Part shown: piece by piece, positions 8,896 through 17,445 of the stretch
How the letters are laid out: the number at the start of each line of letters is the position of its first letter
Position numbering within the stretch: position 1 is the stretch's first letter
Origin: an uncultured Pelagibacteraceae bacterium
GTDB lineage: Bacteria; Pseudomonadota; Alphaproteobacteria; Pelagibacterales; Pelagibacteraceae
Assembly: GCA_902522325.1 (NCBI GenBank)
Contig: CABYVA010000005.1
Coordinates: forward strand, 1-49,801
DNA length: 49,801 nucleotides
Reading direction: 5' to 3'
The notes under the pieces: model-generated
Told to the model about the DNA's origin: nothing
The model's input: only the letters and a program-made list of their open reading frames with translations
The model's database searches: none
Position numbers and translations under genes: made by a program

Positions 8896-9927
8896 ATGTA
8901 CATAGAGAATAAACTATTAAAAAAATATATTTCTTACTGGCTATATATAATGTTTTGGTTAATTGCCACAATGATAGTAGTTGGGGGTTTAACTAGATTA
9001 ACTGATTCTGGTTTGTCTATTACTAAATGGGAATTATTTTATGGTTTTTTACCTCCTCTAAATAGTGATGACTGGGAAAATTATTTCGATTTATATAAAA
9101 AAATACCTGAATTTACTTTGCAAAATTATTCAATGACTTTAAGTGAATTTAAAGTAATTTTTTGGTGGGAATGGATTCACAGATTTCTTGGTCGTCTTAT
9201 TGGATTAAGTTTTTTACTTCCTCTAGTTTACTTCACATACAAAGTTAGCTTTACCAAATTAAAAAGTCTTTATTTAATTTTTTTTCTTATTTGTTTTCAA
9301 GGATTTATCGGTTGGTATATGGTATCAAGCGGTTTGGTTGATAGAGTGGACGTCAGTCACTTCAGATTAGCTATTCACTTAGTAATGGCATTTATTATTT
9401 TATCATTAATTTTGTGGAATTATTTAAAGTTGAAAAATGTAATTTTTTCAAAAGAAAAAGTTAAATTATATTTACCTATAATTTTACTAATTTTAATATT
9501 TTGTCAGATAACTATTGGAGCTTTTGTTTCAGGAATGGATGCTGGAACAATTTATAATACATGGCCATTAATGGGCTCATCTTATTTCCCAGATGATAAC
9601 AAATTAATTAATCTATTTAGCATAAACTCCTTTAGCGACCCATCACTTGTTCAGTTCATCCATAGAAACTTAGCATATTTTATTTTATTTTTTTATGTTT
9701 TTTTATTATTAAATGTTTATAAAAACAAATTATCAAAATTTTATTATTGTACTAAAATAGTTGGCGTAATTTTATTAATTCAGATTGTTTTAGGAATTTT
9801 TACTTTAGTTTATGGTGCACAGATACTTCTTGCGTCTATGCACCAAATAAGTTCAATTTTCTTAGTTAGTTCAAATATATATTTAATATATTTAAATTCT
9901 AATACTAGCTTACAGCCTTCAAACTAG
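8896..9927 (+). CDS. ctaA: heme A synthase (CtaA/COX15 family)
   Basis: An eight-helix membrane enzyme that oxidises the heme O methyl group to heme A for cytochrome aa3 oxidase. The N-terminal VVGGLTRLTDSGLSITKWELFYGFLPP is the COX15 signature. The four heme-ligand histidines sit in WEWIHRFLGR, DVSHFRLAIHL, VQFIHRNLAY and ASMHQISS. The length of 343 is normal. The last 23 bases overlap the 3' end of the convergent metY gene, which leaves no room for a terminator between them. Confidence 0.95.
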   Translation: MYIENKLLKKYISYWLYIMFWLIATMIVVGGLTRLTDSGLSITKWELFYGFLPPLNSDDWENYFDLYKKIPEFTLQNYSMTLSEFKVIFWWEWIHRFLGRLIGLSFLLPLVYFTYKVSFTKLKSLYLIFFLICFQGFIGWYMVSSGLVDRVDVSHFRLAIHLVMAFIILSLILWNYLKLKNVIFSKEKVKLYLPIILLILIFCQITIGAFVSGMDAGTIYNTWPLMGSSYFPDDNKLINLFSINSFSDPSLVQFIHRNLAYFILFFYVFLLLNVYKNKLSKFYYCTKIVGVILLIQIVLGIFTLVYGAQILLASMHQISSIFLVSSNIYLIYLNSNTSLQPSN

Positions 9928-11233
9928 GTTTGCCCGAAGCTGTTAATGCTTGATCTAAATCAGCAATTATATCATCTGGATGTTCGATACCTATAGATAA
10001 TCTAACATAACCAGGTGTTACGCCAGCAGCAAGTAACTCTTCAGGAGTTAATTGACTATGAGTTGTCGTAGCAGGATGTATTGCTAAACTTCTAGCATCA
10101 CCTATGTTCGCAACATGGTAAAACATTTTTAAAGCTTCAATAAACTTTTTACCAGCTTCTACGCCACCTTTAACTTCAATTCCAACTAAAGCACCATTTC
10201 CACCTTTGAAATATTTTTTAGCTCTAGCTGCTAAATCGCCTTTGTGAAGTGTAGGGTAGATAACTCTTTCAACATTTTTATGTTTGTTTAAATAATCAAC
10301 AACTTTTTCTGCATTTGAACAATGTTGTTTCATTCTTAATGGAGCTGTCTCTAGACCTTGTATAATCCCCCAAGCATTATCTGGTGCTAAAGGTGCGCCC
10401 AAGTCTCTTAATAAACAAACACGAGCTCTTACTGCAAATGAAACGTTAGCTCCAGTTAGTTGAGGAACTACTTCACCCCAAACTGCACCACCATAACTCG
10501 CATCAGGCTCATTAAACATTGGTTGTCTTTTAGGATTAGCAGTCCAATCAAAATTACCTCCATCAACTAAACAGCCACCAATAACTGTGCCATGTCCTCC
10601 AATGAATTTAGTTAAAGAGTGAACAACTACAGCAGCACCGTGTTCTATTGGTTTACAAATCACTGGTGCAGCCGTATTATCCATAATTAAAGGAATGTTA
10701 TGTTTTCTTCCAATATCTGCAACTTCTTTAATTGGAAAAACTCTTAAGTAAGGATTTGGTAAAGTTTCTGCATAGAAACATCTAGTTCTATCATCAATCA
10801 GCTTTTCAAAATTTTTTGGATCTGATGGATCTGCATATCTACACTCAATTCCCAGCTTTTTTAATGTATGAGTAAAAAGGTTAACAGTTCCTCCGTATAA
10901 ATCTGTGGAACTAATGAAATTATCACCCGACTGGCAAACATTCATTATTGCAAAAGTTGATGCTGCTTGACCTGACCCAACAGTAACGCAAGCAAGTCCG
11001 CCTTCTAAAGCCGCAACTCTTTTTTCAAGTACATCGTTAGTTGGATTCATTATTCTTGTATAAATGTTTCCAAATTCCTTTAGTGCAAAAAGATTTGCTG
11101 CATTTTCAGTATCTTTGAATTGATACGATGTTGTTCTATAAACGGGAACTGCAACTGCTGTAGTAGCTGGATCACTTCTGTAATCACCACCATGCAATGC
11201 TATAGTTTCCGGATTTTTTATATTTTTTGACAT
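9905..11233 (-). CDS. metY: O-acetylhomoserine sulfhydrylase (aminocarboxypropyltransferase)
   Basis: PLP enzyme of the Cys/Met-metabolism family that makes homocysteine from O-acetylhomoserine and sulfide. Key features: ATTAVAVPVYRTTSYQF, the NIYTRIMNPTNDVLEKRVAALEGG block, SGQAAS, DNTAAPVICKPIEHGA, and the Schiff-base lysine K209 in HSLTKFIGGHG. At 442 residues it is the longer MetY form, not MetB/MetC/MetZ (~390). Regulation: the 5' leader (11234-11302) contains a candidate SAM-V-type riboswitch that includes the ribosome site, a known arrangement for metY in SAR11. G-rich codon use suggests strong expression. Confidence 0.95.
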   Translation of the reverse strand: MSKNIKNPETIALHGGDYRSDPATTAVAVPVYRTTSYQFKDTENAANLFALKEFGNIYTRIMNPTNDVLEKRVAALEGGLACVTVGSGQAASTFAIMNVCQSGDNFISSTDLYGGTVNLFTHTLKKLGIECRYADPSDPKNFEKLIDDRTRCFYAETLPNPYLRVFPIKEVADIGRKHNIPLIMDNTAAPVICKPIEHGAAVVVHSLTKFIGGHGTVIGGCLVDGGNFDWTANPKRQPMFNEPDASYGGAVWGEVVPQLTGANVSFAVRARVCLLRDLGAPLAPDNAWGIIQGLETAPLRMKQHCSNAEKVVDYLNKHKNVERVIYPTLHKGDLAARAKKYFKGGNGALVGIEVKGGVEAGKKFIEALKMFYHVANIGDARSLAIHPATTTHSQLTPEELLAAGVTPGYVRLSIGIEHPDDIIADLDQALTASGKPSLKAVS

Positions 11234-11302
11234 TATTACCTCTCAATTAATTTAATTATTACAATTTAACTAAAATAACCGCATGAATTCAAGTCAAATA
11301 GA
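11234..11302 (-). promoter_or_regulatory. candidate SAM-V-like riboswitch in the metY leader
   Basis: Read on the minus strand, the 69 bases before the metY ATG contain CTTGAATTCATGCGG, then AGTTAAAT, and end in the ribosome site GAGAGG just before the start. CUUGA can pair with UUGAG at the ribosome site (five pairs, two of them wobble), the kind of pseudoknot closure that would block translation. SAM-V riboswitches are established in front of SAR11 metY genes. The match here is from position and pattern recall; a covariance search with the SAM-V model was not possible. Confidence 0.55.
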
Positions 11303-11340
11303 GACTTTAAAATTGACATTGTGTATAAATCTAAGTATTT

Positions 11341-11811
11341 ATGCGCATTCCTATGACAAAATTTGTAAAAAAAGCAGAAATTGAAAGTTCTTGGTATGAA
11401 ATAGATGCCAAAAATGCAGTAGTTGGTAGATTAGCAACTATAATTTCAAAAATAATTAGAGGAAAAAATAAAAACACTTTTACTCCTCACATGGATCATG
11501 GAGACTTTGTTGTGGTCAAAAATATAGAACAAATTAAATTTACTGGTAAAAAATTTCAAGATAAAATTTATTACAAACATACAGGTCATCCTGGGGGAAT
11601 TAAAGAAACTACTCCGGAAAAGTTATACCAAAAAAAACCTGAAGAAAGCTTGAAATTGGCTGTTAAAAGAATGTTACCAGGTGGAGCACTTGGAAAAAAA
11701 CAATTAAGCAAATTAAAAATTTATAAAGGTAATGAACATCCACATTCATCACAAAATCCTAAAATTTTAGATTTATCAAAACTTAATAGAAAAAATTTAA
11801 GAGCAGAATAA
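11341..11811 (+). CDS. rplM: 50S ribosomal protein L13
   Basis: A 156-residue L13. WYEIDAKNAVVGRLATIISKIIRGK, GDFVVVKNIEQIKFTGKK, YKHTGHPGGIKE and AVKRMLPGGALGKKQLSKLKIYKGNEHPH are all family blocks. A second in-frame ATG at 11353 (MTKFVKK) is an equally good start; neither has a strong Shine-Dalgarno, and a TATAAA at 11324-11329 would put transcription start close to the gene. It is followed by rpsI with a one-base overlap (TAATG), the conserved L13-S9 pair. Confidence 0.95.
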   Translation: MRIPMTKFVKKAEIESSWYEIDAKNAVVGRLATIISKIIRGKNKNTFTPHMDHGDFVVVKNIEQIKFTGKKFQDKIYYKHTGHPGGIKETTPEKLYQKKPEESLKLAVKRMLPGGALGKKQLSKLKIYKGNEHPHSSQNPKILDLSKLNRKNLRAE

Positions 11812-12221
11812 TGTCAGAAAATCAATTAGATTTCAAAGATAGTAAGTACTCGACAGGAAGAAGAAAAAAATCCATTGCAAAAATTTGGTTAAAAAAAGGT
11901 TCTGGCAAGATATTTGTTAATGGAAAATCTTATAATGAATATTTTAAAAGAGACAATCATAAAATGCAGTTATTAAGACCATTTGAGATTATTAATCAAC
12001 CTACTTCTTACGATGTAAGATGTAACGTTAGAGGAGGTGGCCACACAGGTCAGGCGGGAGCAATGGTTCTCGGAATTTCTAAAGCTTTGTTGCAATTTGA
12101 TCCTGAGTTAAAATCTGCTTTAAAAAAAGAAAAATTAACAACCAGAGACTCCCGAGCCGTTGAAAGAAAAAAATACGGTCATAGGAAAGCTAGAAGAAGC
12201 TTCCAGTTTTCTAAAAGATAA
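11811..12221 (+). CDS. rpsI: 30S ribosomal protein S9
   Basis: A 136-residue S9 with YSTGRRKKSIAKIWLKKGSG, the glycine-rich VRGGGHTGQAGAMVLGISKAL block, and the conserved basic C-terminal tail TRDSRAVERKKYGHRKARRSFQFSKR, which reaches the P-site tRNA. It is coupled to rplM. argC follows after 33 bases, which include a short T-run (12225-12230). Confidence 0.97.
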   Translation: MSENQLDFKDSKYSTGRRKKSIAKIWLKKGSGKIFVNGKSYNEYFKRDNHKMQLLRPFEIINQPTSYDVRCNVRGGGHTGQAGAMVLGISKALLQFDPELKSALKKEKLTTRDSRAVERKKYGHRKARRSFQFSKR

Positions 12222-12254
12222 TATCTTTTTTAATCACAACTGTTATATTAAATT

Positions 12255-13277
12255 ATGTCAAAGCTTAACGTATTAATTTTTGGTGCCACGGGTTATATAG
12301 GTAATCAACTTGTTAAATTATTAATAAGTCATAAAAATATAAACATAAAATATTTATGTGGCAATTCTTCGGTAGGAAAAAAAATTTCTTATTATGAACC
12401 TAAACTTAAAAATAAAAAATTACCAAGAATAATTAAGTTTAAAAAAAAATATTTAAAAGAAATTGATATTATTTTTACAGCATTGCCAAATGGTGAAGCA
12501 CAAAAGATATCAAATTTACTATTAAAGAATAATACTTTAATAGACTTATCAGCAGATTTTAGATTAAAGAAAGCAAATAATTATCTCAAATGGTATAAAA
12601 TTAAACACTTATCACCGATCAATATTAAAAACAGTATATATGCGTTGCCCGAAATTAAAAAAAAAAATATTAAAAAATCAAAAATTATCTCTTGTCCTGG
12701 ATGTTATCCAACTTCAATTCTATTACCTTTAATTCCATTATTAAAAAAAGGATTAATTAGTACAAAAAATATAATAATAGATTCTAAATCGGGATATTCT
12801 GGAGCGGGTAGAGGTGTGCATAAAAAATATGCTAAAAAAAATCTTTATGAATCTTTAAGTGCTTATGGTGTTGCATATCACAGACATAATTCAGAAATTC
12901 AGCAAGAACTAGATTTATGTTCATATCAAGCTGTAAATTTTTCATTTACACCACATTTATCGCCAATGTTTAGAGGAATTTTAAGTACAATTTACGTAGA
13001 TTTAAAAAAAAATAAAAATATTAATAAAATTGTATCTACTTTGAGAACCTTTTATAAAAAAGAAAAGTTTATTAAAATTTTTAAAAAAAATTCTTTATTA
13101 AGCACAAATGAAGTAATAAATACAAATAATTGTTATATTTCGGTATGTAACACCAAGTTTAAGAATAAAATTATTATTTTATCAGCTATAGATAATTTGA
13201 TAAAAGGAGGCGCAGGTCAGGCGATTCAAAATATGAATATTAAATTTAACTTCAATGAATCTAAAGGTTTAACATGA
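12255..13277 (+). CDS. argC: N-acetyl-gamma-glutamyl-phosphate reductase
   Basis: NADPH-dependent third step of arginine synthesis. It has the Rossmann start NVLIFGATGYIGNQLVKLL, the DLSADFRL block, the catalytic cysteine C150 in SCPGCYPTS, and SGYSGAGRG plus the histidine segment VAYHRHNSEIQQEL. The length of 340 is normal for the long (type 1) form. The stop overlaps the start of a tiny lipoprotein gene by four bases (ATGA). Confidence 0.95.
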   Translation: MSKLNVLIFGATGYIGNQLVKLLISHKNINIKYLCGNSSVGKKISYYEPKLKNKKLPRIIKFKKKYLKEIDIIFTALPNGEAQKISNLLLKNNTLIDLSADFRLKKANNYLKWYKIKHLSPINIKNSIYALPEIKKKNIKKSKIISCPGCYPTSILLPLIPLLKKGLISTKNIIIDSKSGYSGAGRGVHKKYAKKNLYESLSAYGVAYHRHNSEIQQELDLCSYQAVNFSFTPHLSPMFRGILSTIYVDLKKNKNINKIVSTLRTFYKKEKFIKIFKKNSLLSTNEVINTNNCYISVCNTKFKNKIIILSAIDNLIKGGAGQAIQNMNIKFNFNESKGLT

Positions 13278-13444
13278 AAAAGATAATCATTTTGTTATTT
13301 TTAACTGCTTGCAGTACCAGCAATGTTGACAATAATCTAAATAATGAAACTTTAGATTTTAATATAAATTTAAATTTTGAAGAATTTGAATCATTATTGG
13401 AGAAATATAATAAAGTTAAAGGATATCCAGATATAAATAATTAA
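13274..13444 (+). CDS. predicted 56-residue lipoprotein of unknown function
   Basis: A small gene joined to argC by an ATGA overlap and ending four bases before hom. The first 13 residues form a lipoprotein signal (MKKIIILLFLTAC; lipobox LTAC, Cys13). The mature part is only ~44 residues, rich in Asn, Asp and Glu, and has a predicted amphipathic stretch FEEFESLLEKYNKV followed by KGYPDINN. I recognise no family. The overlap and the clear lipobox make it a believable gene. Whether it has any link with amino-acid synthesis is unknown. Confidence 0.72.
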   Translation: MKKIIILLFLTACSTSNVDNNLNNETLDFNINLNFEEFESLLEKYNKVKGYPDINN

Positions 13445-13448
13445 TTAT

Positions 13449-14735
13449 ATGAAAAAAATTGGTATAGGAATAATTGGTTTAGGCAATATAGGAAGTCGTT
13501 TATATAAAGAGATTATATCTAAAAAAAAAGACATAGGTCTTAAAACAAACACAAGTATTAATATTGTAGCGATATCAGCAAAAAATATTAACAAAAAAAG
13601 AACTTTTAAAATTAAAAGAAAAATTTTTTTCAAAAGACCTTTGGATATAACAAAAAATCCTAAAGTTAATATAGTGATTGAGTTGATAGGTAAAGAGAGT
13701 GGAATTTCTAAAAAAATTGTCGAAAATTCTTTAAAAAATAAAAAACATGTTATTACAGCTAATAAGGCTCTCATATCTAAACATGGTGATCATTTATCTT
13801 CAATAGCGGAAAAAAATAAAGTTAATTTAGAATTTGAAGCTGCTGTTGGTGGCGGTATACCAGTTTTAAGAACTTTAAAAGAAGGTTTAGCCACAAATAA
13901 GATTTCAAAAATTTATGGTATTTTAAATGGAACATGTAATTATATTTTATCTGAAATGGAGGATACAAAAGATTCATTTCAAAATGTTTTAAAAAAAGCA
14001 CAAAAACTAGGTTATGCAGAACCTAGTAACCCAAAATTAGATTTAAATGGTTCTGATGCTATGGCAAAAATTAAAATTTTATCTTCTTTAGCATTTAATA
14101 AAAAAATATCTAAATCTAAATGTTTATTAGAGGGCATAGAATCTATTGAAAGCAAAGATATTGATATTGCCAATCAATTAAATTTGAGAATTAAACTTTT
14201 AGGAATTACAGAATTAATTAATAATAAATTATTTGAAAGAGTCCATCCATGCTTAGTCCAGAAAAATACTTATATTTCAAATGTTAATGATGTTATGAAT
14301 GCTGTAATACTTGAGGGTGTGCCAGTTGGAGAAAGCGTATTACAAGGAGAGGGTGCAGGACCTGGTCCAACATCATCTGCTTTAATGTCCGATCTTTTAT
14401 CAATATTGAGAGGTAATATTAAATTTCCATTTGGTATACCGTCAAATAAAAGAAAAAAACCTATAATTTATGATCAAAACCAAAACTTTAATTCTTTATA
14501 TTTAAGATTTGAGGTTAAGGACAAACCGGGTGTTTTATCTCAAATTACTAAACAATTAGCAAAATATAAGATTTCTATAGCTCGTTTAATACAAATTCCT
14601 GACCATAAAAGAAAAAGAGCATCAATTATAATAATCACCCACAAATCCAAAGAACTATATTCATATAAATGCTTAAAAGCCTTTAAATCCAATAAAAATG
14701 TACTGAAATTACCAACATTAATAAGACTTTTTTAG
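13449..14735 (+). CDS. hom: homoserine dehydrogenase
   Basis: Reduces aspartate semialdehyde to homoserine, the branch point to Met and Thr. It has the NAD(P) fold IGIGIIGLGNIGSRL at the N-terminus, the family blocks HVITANKALIS, EFEAAVGGGIPVLRTLKEGL and YGILNGTCNYILSEM, the catalytic-region DLNGSDAMAKIKIL, and GEGAGPGPTSSALMSDL. A C-terminal ACT domain (about 350-428, RFEVKDKPGVLSQITKQL) implies allosteric control, typically by threonine. The aspartate kinase is not fused. Only one base separates it from the next transporter gene. Confidence 0.96.
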   Translation: MKKIGIGIIGLGNIGSRLYKEIISKKKDIGLKTNTSINIVAISAKNINKKRTFKIKRKIFFKRPLDITKNPKVNIVIELIGKESGISKKIVENSLKNKKHVITANKALISKHGDHLSSIAEKNKVNLEFEAAVGGGIPVLRTLKEGLATNKISKIYGILNGTCNYILSEMEDTKDSFQNVLKKAQKLGYAEPSNPKLDLNGSDAMAKIKILSSLAFNKKISKSKCLLEGIESIESKDIDIANQLNLRIKLLGITELINNKLFERVHPCLVQKNTYISNVNDVMNAVILEGVPVGESVLQGEGAGPGPTSSALMSDLLSILRGNIKFPFGIPSNKRKKPIIYDQNQNFNSLYLRFEVKDKPGVLSQITKQLAKYKISIARLIQIPDHKRKRASIIIITHKSKELYSYKCLKAFKSNKNVLKLPTLIRLF

Positions 14736-14736
14736 T

Positions 14737-15639
14737 ATGGAAATATATTACAAGTTATTTGAAGTCTTATTTCCTGTATTTTTTGTAGTTGGTATTGGTT
14801 ATTATCTTGGAAAAAAAAACCCAAAAATAGATACATCTTTTATTACAAATTTTGCTGCAAATATTGGTACTCCAGCAATGATAATATTTGCAGTTACATC
14901 TACTGGAATTACATTTGATATATTTAAAGACTATTTCTGGTATTATTTGATAGCGATTACGTGTTTTGCCGCTGTTGGTATTCCTACCTTATTTCTTTTA
15001 AAAACAAAAGATATAGTTAGAGAGCTTCCACCTCTTATTTTACCAAACACAGGTAATATGGGTGTTCCGATATGTCTTTTTGCATATGGTTCTGAAGGCC
15101 TGGGTGTTTCTGCATCTATCACATCTTTAATTATTTTATTTCATTTTACTTTAGGTGTTTTTTTAGCTGATAGAAAATTTAATTTAAAAATTATTTTAAA
15201 AAACCCACCATTTTATGCAATATTATTTTCCACACTAATTCTGTACAATGACATCGATCTACCAGTTTTTATTATCAATACAACAGAATGGTTAATGTTT
15301 GCTACAATTTTTTTGATACTTATGTCATTAGGAATTGCTTTAACTAGACTAAAAGTTTTTTCATTATCAAATGCTTTGGTTTCTTCATTTACAAGAATGA
15401 TTATAGGACCCATTATCGGACTAATCTTGATATTTTATTTTGATCTTTCTGGTTTTGCAGCGGGCGTTTTGTTAATTCAATGTTCTATGCCTAGTGCTGT
15501 ATTAAACTATTTAGTAGCTAGTATTTATTCTCCAAAAAAAATAGTAGATAGTGTAGCAAGCACAATTGTTGTTTCTACTCTGATGTCATTTATAACTTTA
15601 CCTATTGTAGTTTATTTCGCTCTGAAATATTTTTCTTAA
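14737..15639 (+). CDS. AEC (auxin efflux carrier-type) family permease
   Basis: A 300-residue membrane protein with about ten hydrophobic helices. The pattern FPVFFVVGIGYYLGKKNPKID, ANIGTPAMIIFAV, LPNTGNMGVPICLFAYGSEGL and QCSMPSAVLNYLVAS is typical of bacterial AEC/PIN-like carriers, which move organic acids or other small anions. The substrate cannot be read from sequence. It is packed between hom and the next transporter (one-base gap, then TAAATG), so the three are probably co-transcribed. Confidence 0.85.
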   Translation: MEIYYKLFEVLFPVFFVVGIGYYLGKKNPKIDTSFITNFAANIGTPAMIIFAVTSTGITFDIFKDYFWYYLIAITCFAAVGIPTLFLLKTKDIVRELPPLILPNTGNMGVPICLFAYGSEGLGVSASITSLIILFHFTLGVFLADRKFNLKIILKNPPFYAILFSTLILYNDIDLPVFIINTTEWLMFATIFLILMSLGIALTRLKVFSLSNALVSSFTRMIIGPIIGLILIFYFDLSGFAAGVLLIQCSMPSAVLNYLVASIYSPKKIVDSVASTIVVSTLMSFITLPIVVYFALKYFS

Positions 15640-16491
15640 ATGAAGGCTATTATATTGAATTTATCGGCATGGGTTATGCTGCCTATAATGGATGGCTTTG
15701 CAAAATATTTAAGTTCAACAATACCAGTTCTCCAAATTACTTGGTCTAGATATTTTTTCACTGTTATAATTGCTTTACCCATTATGTTATTTTTTTTTAG
15801 AAAAGATTTCAAATGGACTCAGCAACCTAAATTACAATTAATTCGTGGTTTACTACTATTTAGTGCTAACATTTTATTTTTTTATTCAATTTCTGTAATT
15901 TCACTTGCTAAAGCTCTTACTTTAGCCTTTATAGCTCCTTTAATAGTAACTATTTTGTCTCCCATTTTACTATACGAGAAAGTTGGCTTTCGTAGATGGG
16001 CAGCAGTGATAACTGGATTTATTGGTTCATTAATCGTTCTAAGACCTGGTTTCGTTGAGATAAATTCAGCTAGCCTAGCAGCTTTAGGAACAGGTTTTTT
16101 ATATGGAATTTATTTAATAGTAACTAGAAAATTACATAATTCAGATCATCCTCTTTTAACGCTTCTATTAACTGGTGTAGTAGGGGCTATAATTGGCTCA
16201 ATGATAGTGCCTATAGTTTGGGTTAAACCTACATTAATAGAATGGTACATGATGTTTGCTATAGGTTTTTTTGCTTCTTTAGGTCATCTTCTTCTTATTC
16301 TATCTTTAAGATTTGCAGACGCTTCAAGATTAGCTCCTTTAGGTTATTTTGAAATTATTACTAATATTATTATCGGTTTTTACTTCTTCAACCACTTCCC
16401 TGACAACTGGACTTTCCTTGGTTTGTTTGTAATTGTGCTATCTGGCATTTATATATTTAAAAGAGAGTCGCTAAATAAATCTAATATTTAA
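15640..16491 (+). CDS. EamA/DMT-superfamily drug/metabolite transporter
   Basis: A 283-residue protein with ten predicted helices made of two EamA repeats. LQITWSRYFFTVIIALPI and the loop AFIAPLIVTILSPILLYEKVGFRRW, then GSLIVLRPG, mark the first repeat; FASLGHLLLILSLRFADASRLAPLGYFEII marks the second. These are exporters or importers of small metabolites; the substrate is not predictable. The start is directly after the stop of the previous gene. It is the last gene before a 420-base gene-free stretch. Confidence 0.88.
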   Translation: MKAIILNLSAWVMLPIMDGFAKYLSSTIPVLQITWSRYFFTVIIALPIMLFFFRKDFKWTQQPKLQLIRGLLLFSANILFFYSISVISLAKALTLAFIAPLIVTILSPILLYEKVGFRRWAAVITGFIGSLIVLRPGFVEINSASLAALGTGFLYGIYLIVTRKLHNSDHPLLTLLLTGVVGAIIGSMIVPIVWVKPTLIEWYMMFAIGFFASLGHLLLILSLRFADASRLAPLGYFEIITNIIIGFYFFNHFPDNWTFLGLFVIVLSGIYIFKRESLNKSNI

Positions 16492-16911
16492 CTTAATATA
16501 ATACTTCAGTTATATGATTTATATAATTGAAATTATTGAATATTTTATACTTATTAAAGTAATAGATTAATATATGTGATAAATAGATACTCTTATATAA
16601 AATAAAATGAGTAGTGAAATAAGACAGTAAAATCAAGGGTTTTTGAAGTGTTAAAACAAAATCATCAATTATAGTTTTATAAAGGTCAATATAATCAAGA
16701 AAATAAGGGAAAATATCACCTATTTTAGTGGCAAAATAAGCCCTGATAATCTTAGATTCCAGAGCTTTGCAGAAACTGAATATAGCGTTTAAACGGCCAT
16801 AGAAGGGGTATATTTAGCGATATATACATAGATAGTACAACTGAAGGGTGAATGTAAAAAATATAAGGATAATAGGGGGTAAATTAAAAAAAACGTTGGT
16901 ATTAATAGCTT
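16492..16911. other. 420-base gene-free stretch
   Basis: No convincing gene on either strand: the longest stop-free stretches have no usable start and match nothing I recognise. The first ~170 bases are plain AT-rich sequence. The part around 16735-16860 is locally richer in G and C and contains the palindrome GTTTAAAC (16787-16794). Such a gap is exceptional in this window, where genes normally overlap, and it sits at the edge of the accessory region. It may hold decayed sequence or an RNA. Confidence 0.6.
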
Positions 16912-17187
16912 TTAGACCCAAAAACCTTCCTTTTTTAGTAGTTTTTTCTTAGCCTTTGATCCTCCAGGAGCGGAAAAACCACCTATGGATCCATCAGATC
17001 TGATAACTCTATGACATGGTATTTTAGGTGGATAAGGGTTTTTCCCGCATGCATTAGCCACAGCTCTAGCTGCTTTAGGCATATTAATACCAATTGCTAC
17101 CTCTTTATAGGTTTTTACCTTACCTTTTGGTATAGTTTTTAGATATTTCCAGACTTTTATTTGAAATTTAGTACCTTTAAGGATCAT
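16912..17187 (-). CDS. methylated-DNA-protein cysteine methyltransferase, DNA-binding domain only
   Basis: Suicide repair protein for O6-alkylguanine. Only the C-terminal alkyltransferase domain is present (91 residues). It includes the winged helix with the arginine finger (AARAVANACGKNP), the acceptor cysteine in IPCHRVI, and GGFSAPGG. The N-terminal domain found in Ada and Ogt is absent. Because the Cys is retained it is not an alkyltransferase-like (PWHRV) protein. I chose the ATG at 17187 because FQIKVWKYLKTIPKGKVKTY is the family start; an upstream in-frame ATG at 17217 would add ten residues encoded in the RNA-like hairpin region. Confidence 0.87.
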   Translation of the reverse strand: MILKGTKFQIKVWKYLKTIPKGKVKTYKEVAIGINMPKAARAVANACGKNPYPPKIPCHRVIRSDGSIGGFSAPGGSKAKKKLLKKEGFWV

Positions 17188-17193
17188 AAAACA

Positions 17194-17445
17194 GAAAAAA
17201 CCCCTGTTTCCTTGCACTTTTTACGGTGCAAAGAACAGTAGTTTTGGCACGTCGTTGTATGCGCTACCGCCATGCCTTCCGCTCTACATGTTTAGCGCTG
17301 CTTTGTAGAGCTTTCTGCCCCCTGGGCTTGAACCTCTCGGTTTTTCCCCAATCGGCCAGTTAAGGGTTGCCCCTTAATTAACAAAACAATATCAAAATCA
17401 ATAAGTTGAAAGTATCACTTATTTGTTGAATTTTAGGGGTTTTTC
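17194..17445 (-). ncRNA. candidate structured RNA (GC-richer island; resembles the coding half of a tmRNA, unproven)
   Basis: Clearly less AT-rich than all flanking DNA and not protein coding. Stems seen: a closing 10-bp inverted repeat (17196-17205 with 17435-17444), GCTCTACA/TGTAGAGC (17281-17288/17304-17311), TTAAGGG/CCCTTAA (17360-17377), and a ten-pair hairpin at 17208-17235. The last is continuous only on the minus strand (a G-U pair there becomes C-A on plus). On minus, a 13-codon frame (17262-17221: AYNDVPKLLFFAP) ends with its stop inside that hairpin loop, 87 bases after a GGGG, much like a tmRNA tag. No T-arm or CCA half was found, and the tag does not end in LAA. Strand and identity are uncertain. 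Confidence 0.35.

Noticed and set aside
16661-16792. A ~43-codon stop-free plus-strand stretch in the gene-free region ending at a TAA at 16790
   Set aside because: No in-frame start with a ribosome site, no recognisable family, and stops on both sides; it is within chance expectation.
17319-17342. GGTTCAAGCCC on the minus strand, which fits the tRNA T-loop consensus
   Set aside because: The flanking bases cannot form a five-pair T-stem and no acceptor, D or anticodon arm can be placed around it, so it is not a tRNA.
17221-17370. Plus-strand frame through the GC-richer island (V-L-A-R-R-C-M-R-Y-R-H-A-F...)
   Set aside because: Composition rich in Arg, Cys and Leu is unlike every gene here, there is no ribosome site, and hairpins cover most of it; read as a by-product of a structured RNA.
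17208-17378. RNase P RNA, SRP RNA or 6S RNA as identity for the island
   Set aside because: The conserved cores (GAGGAAAGTCC for RNase P, the GGAAGGGAGCA-type SRP domain IV) are not present, and the 6S long-hairpin layout cannot be drawn.
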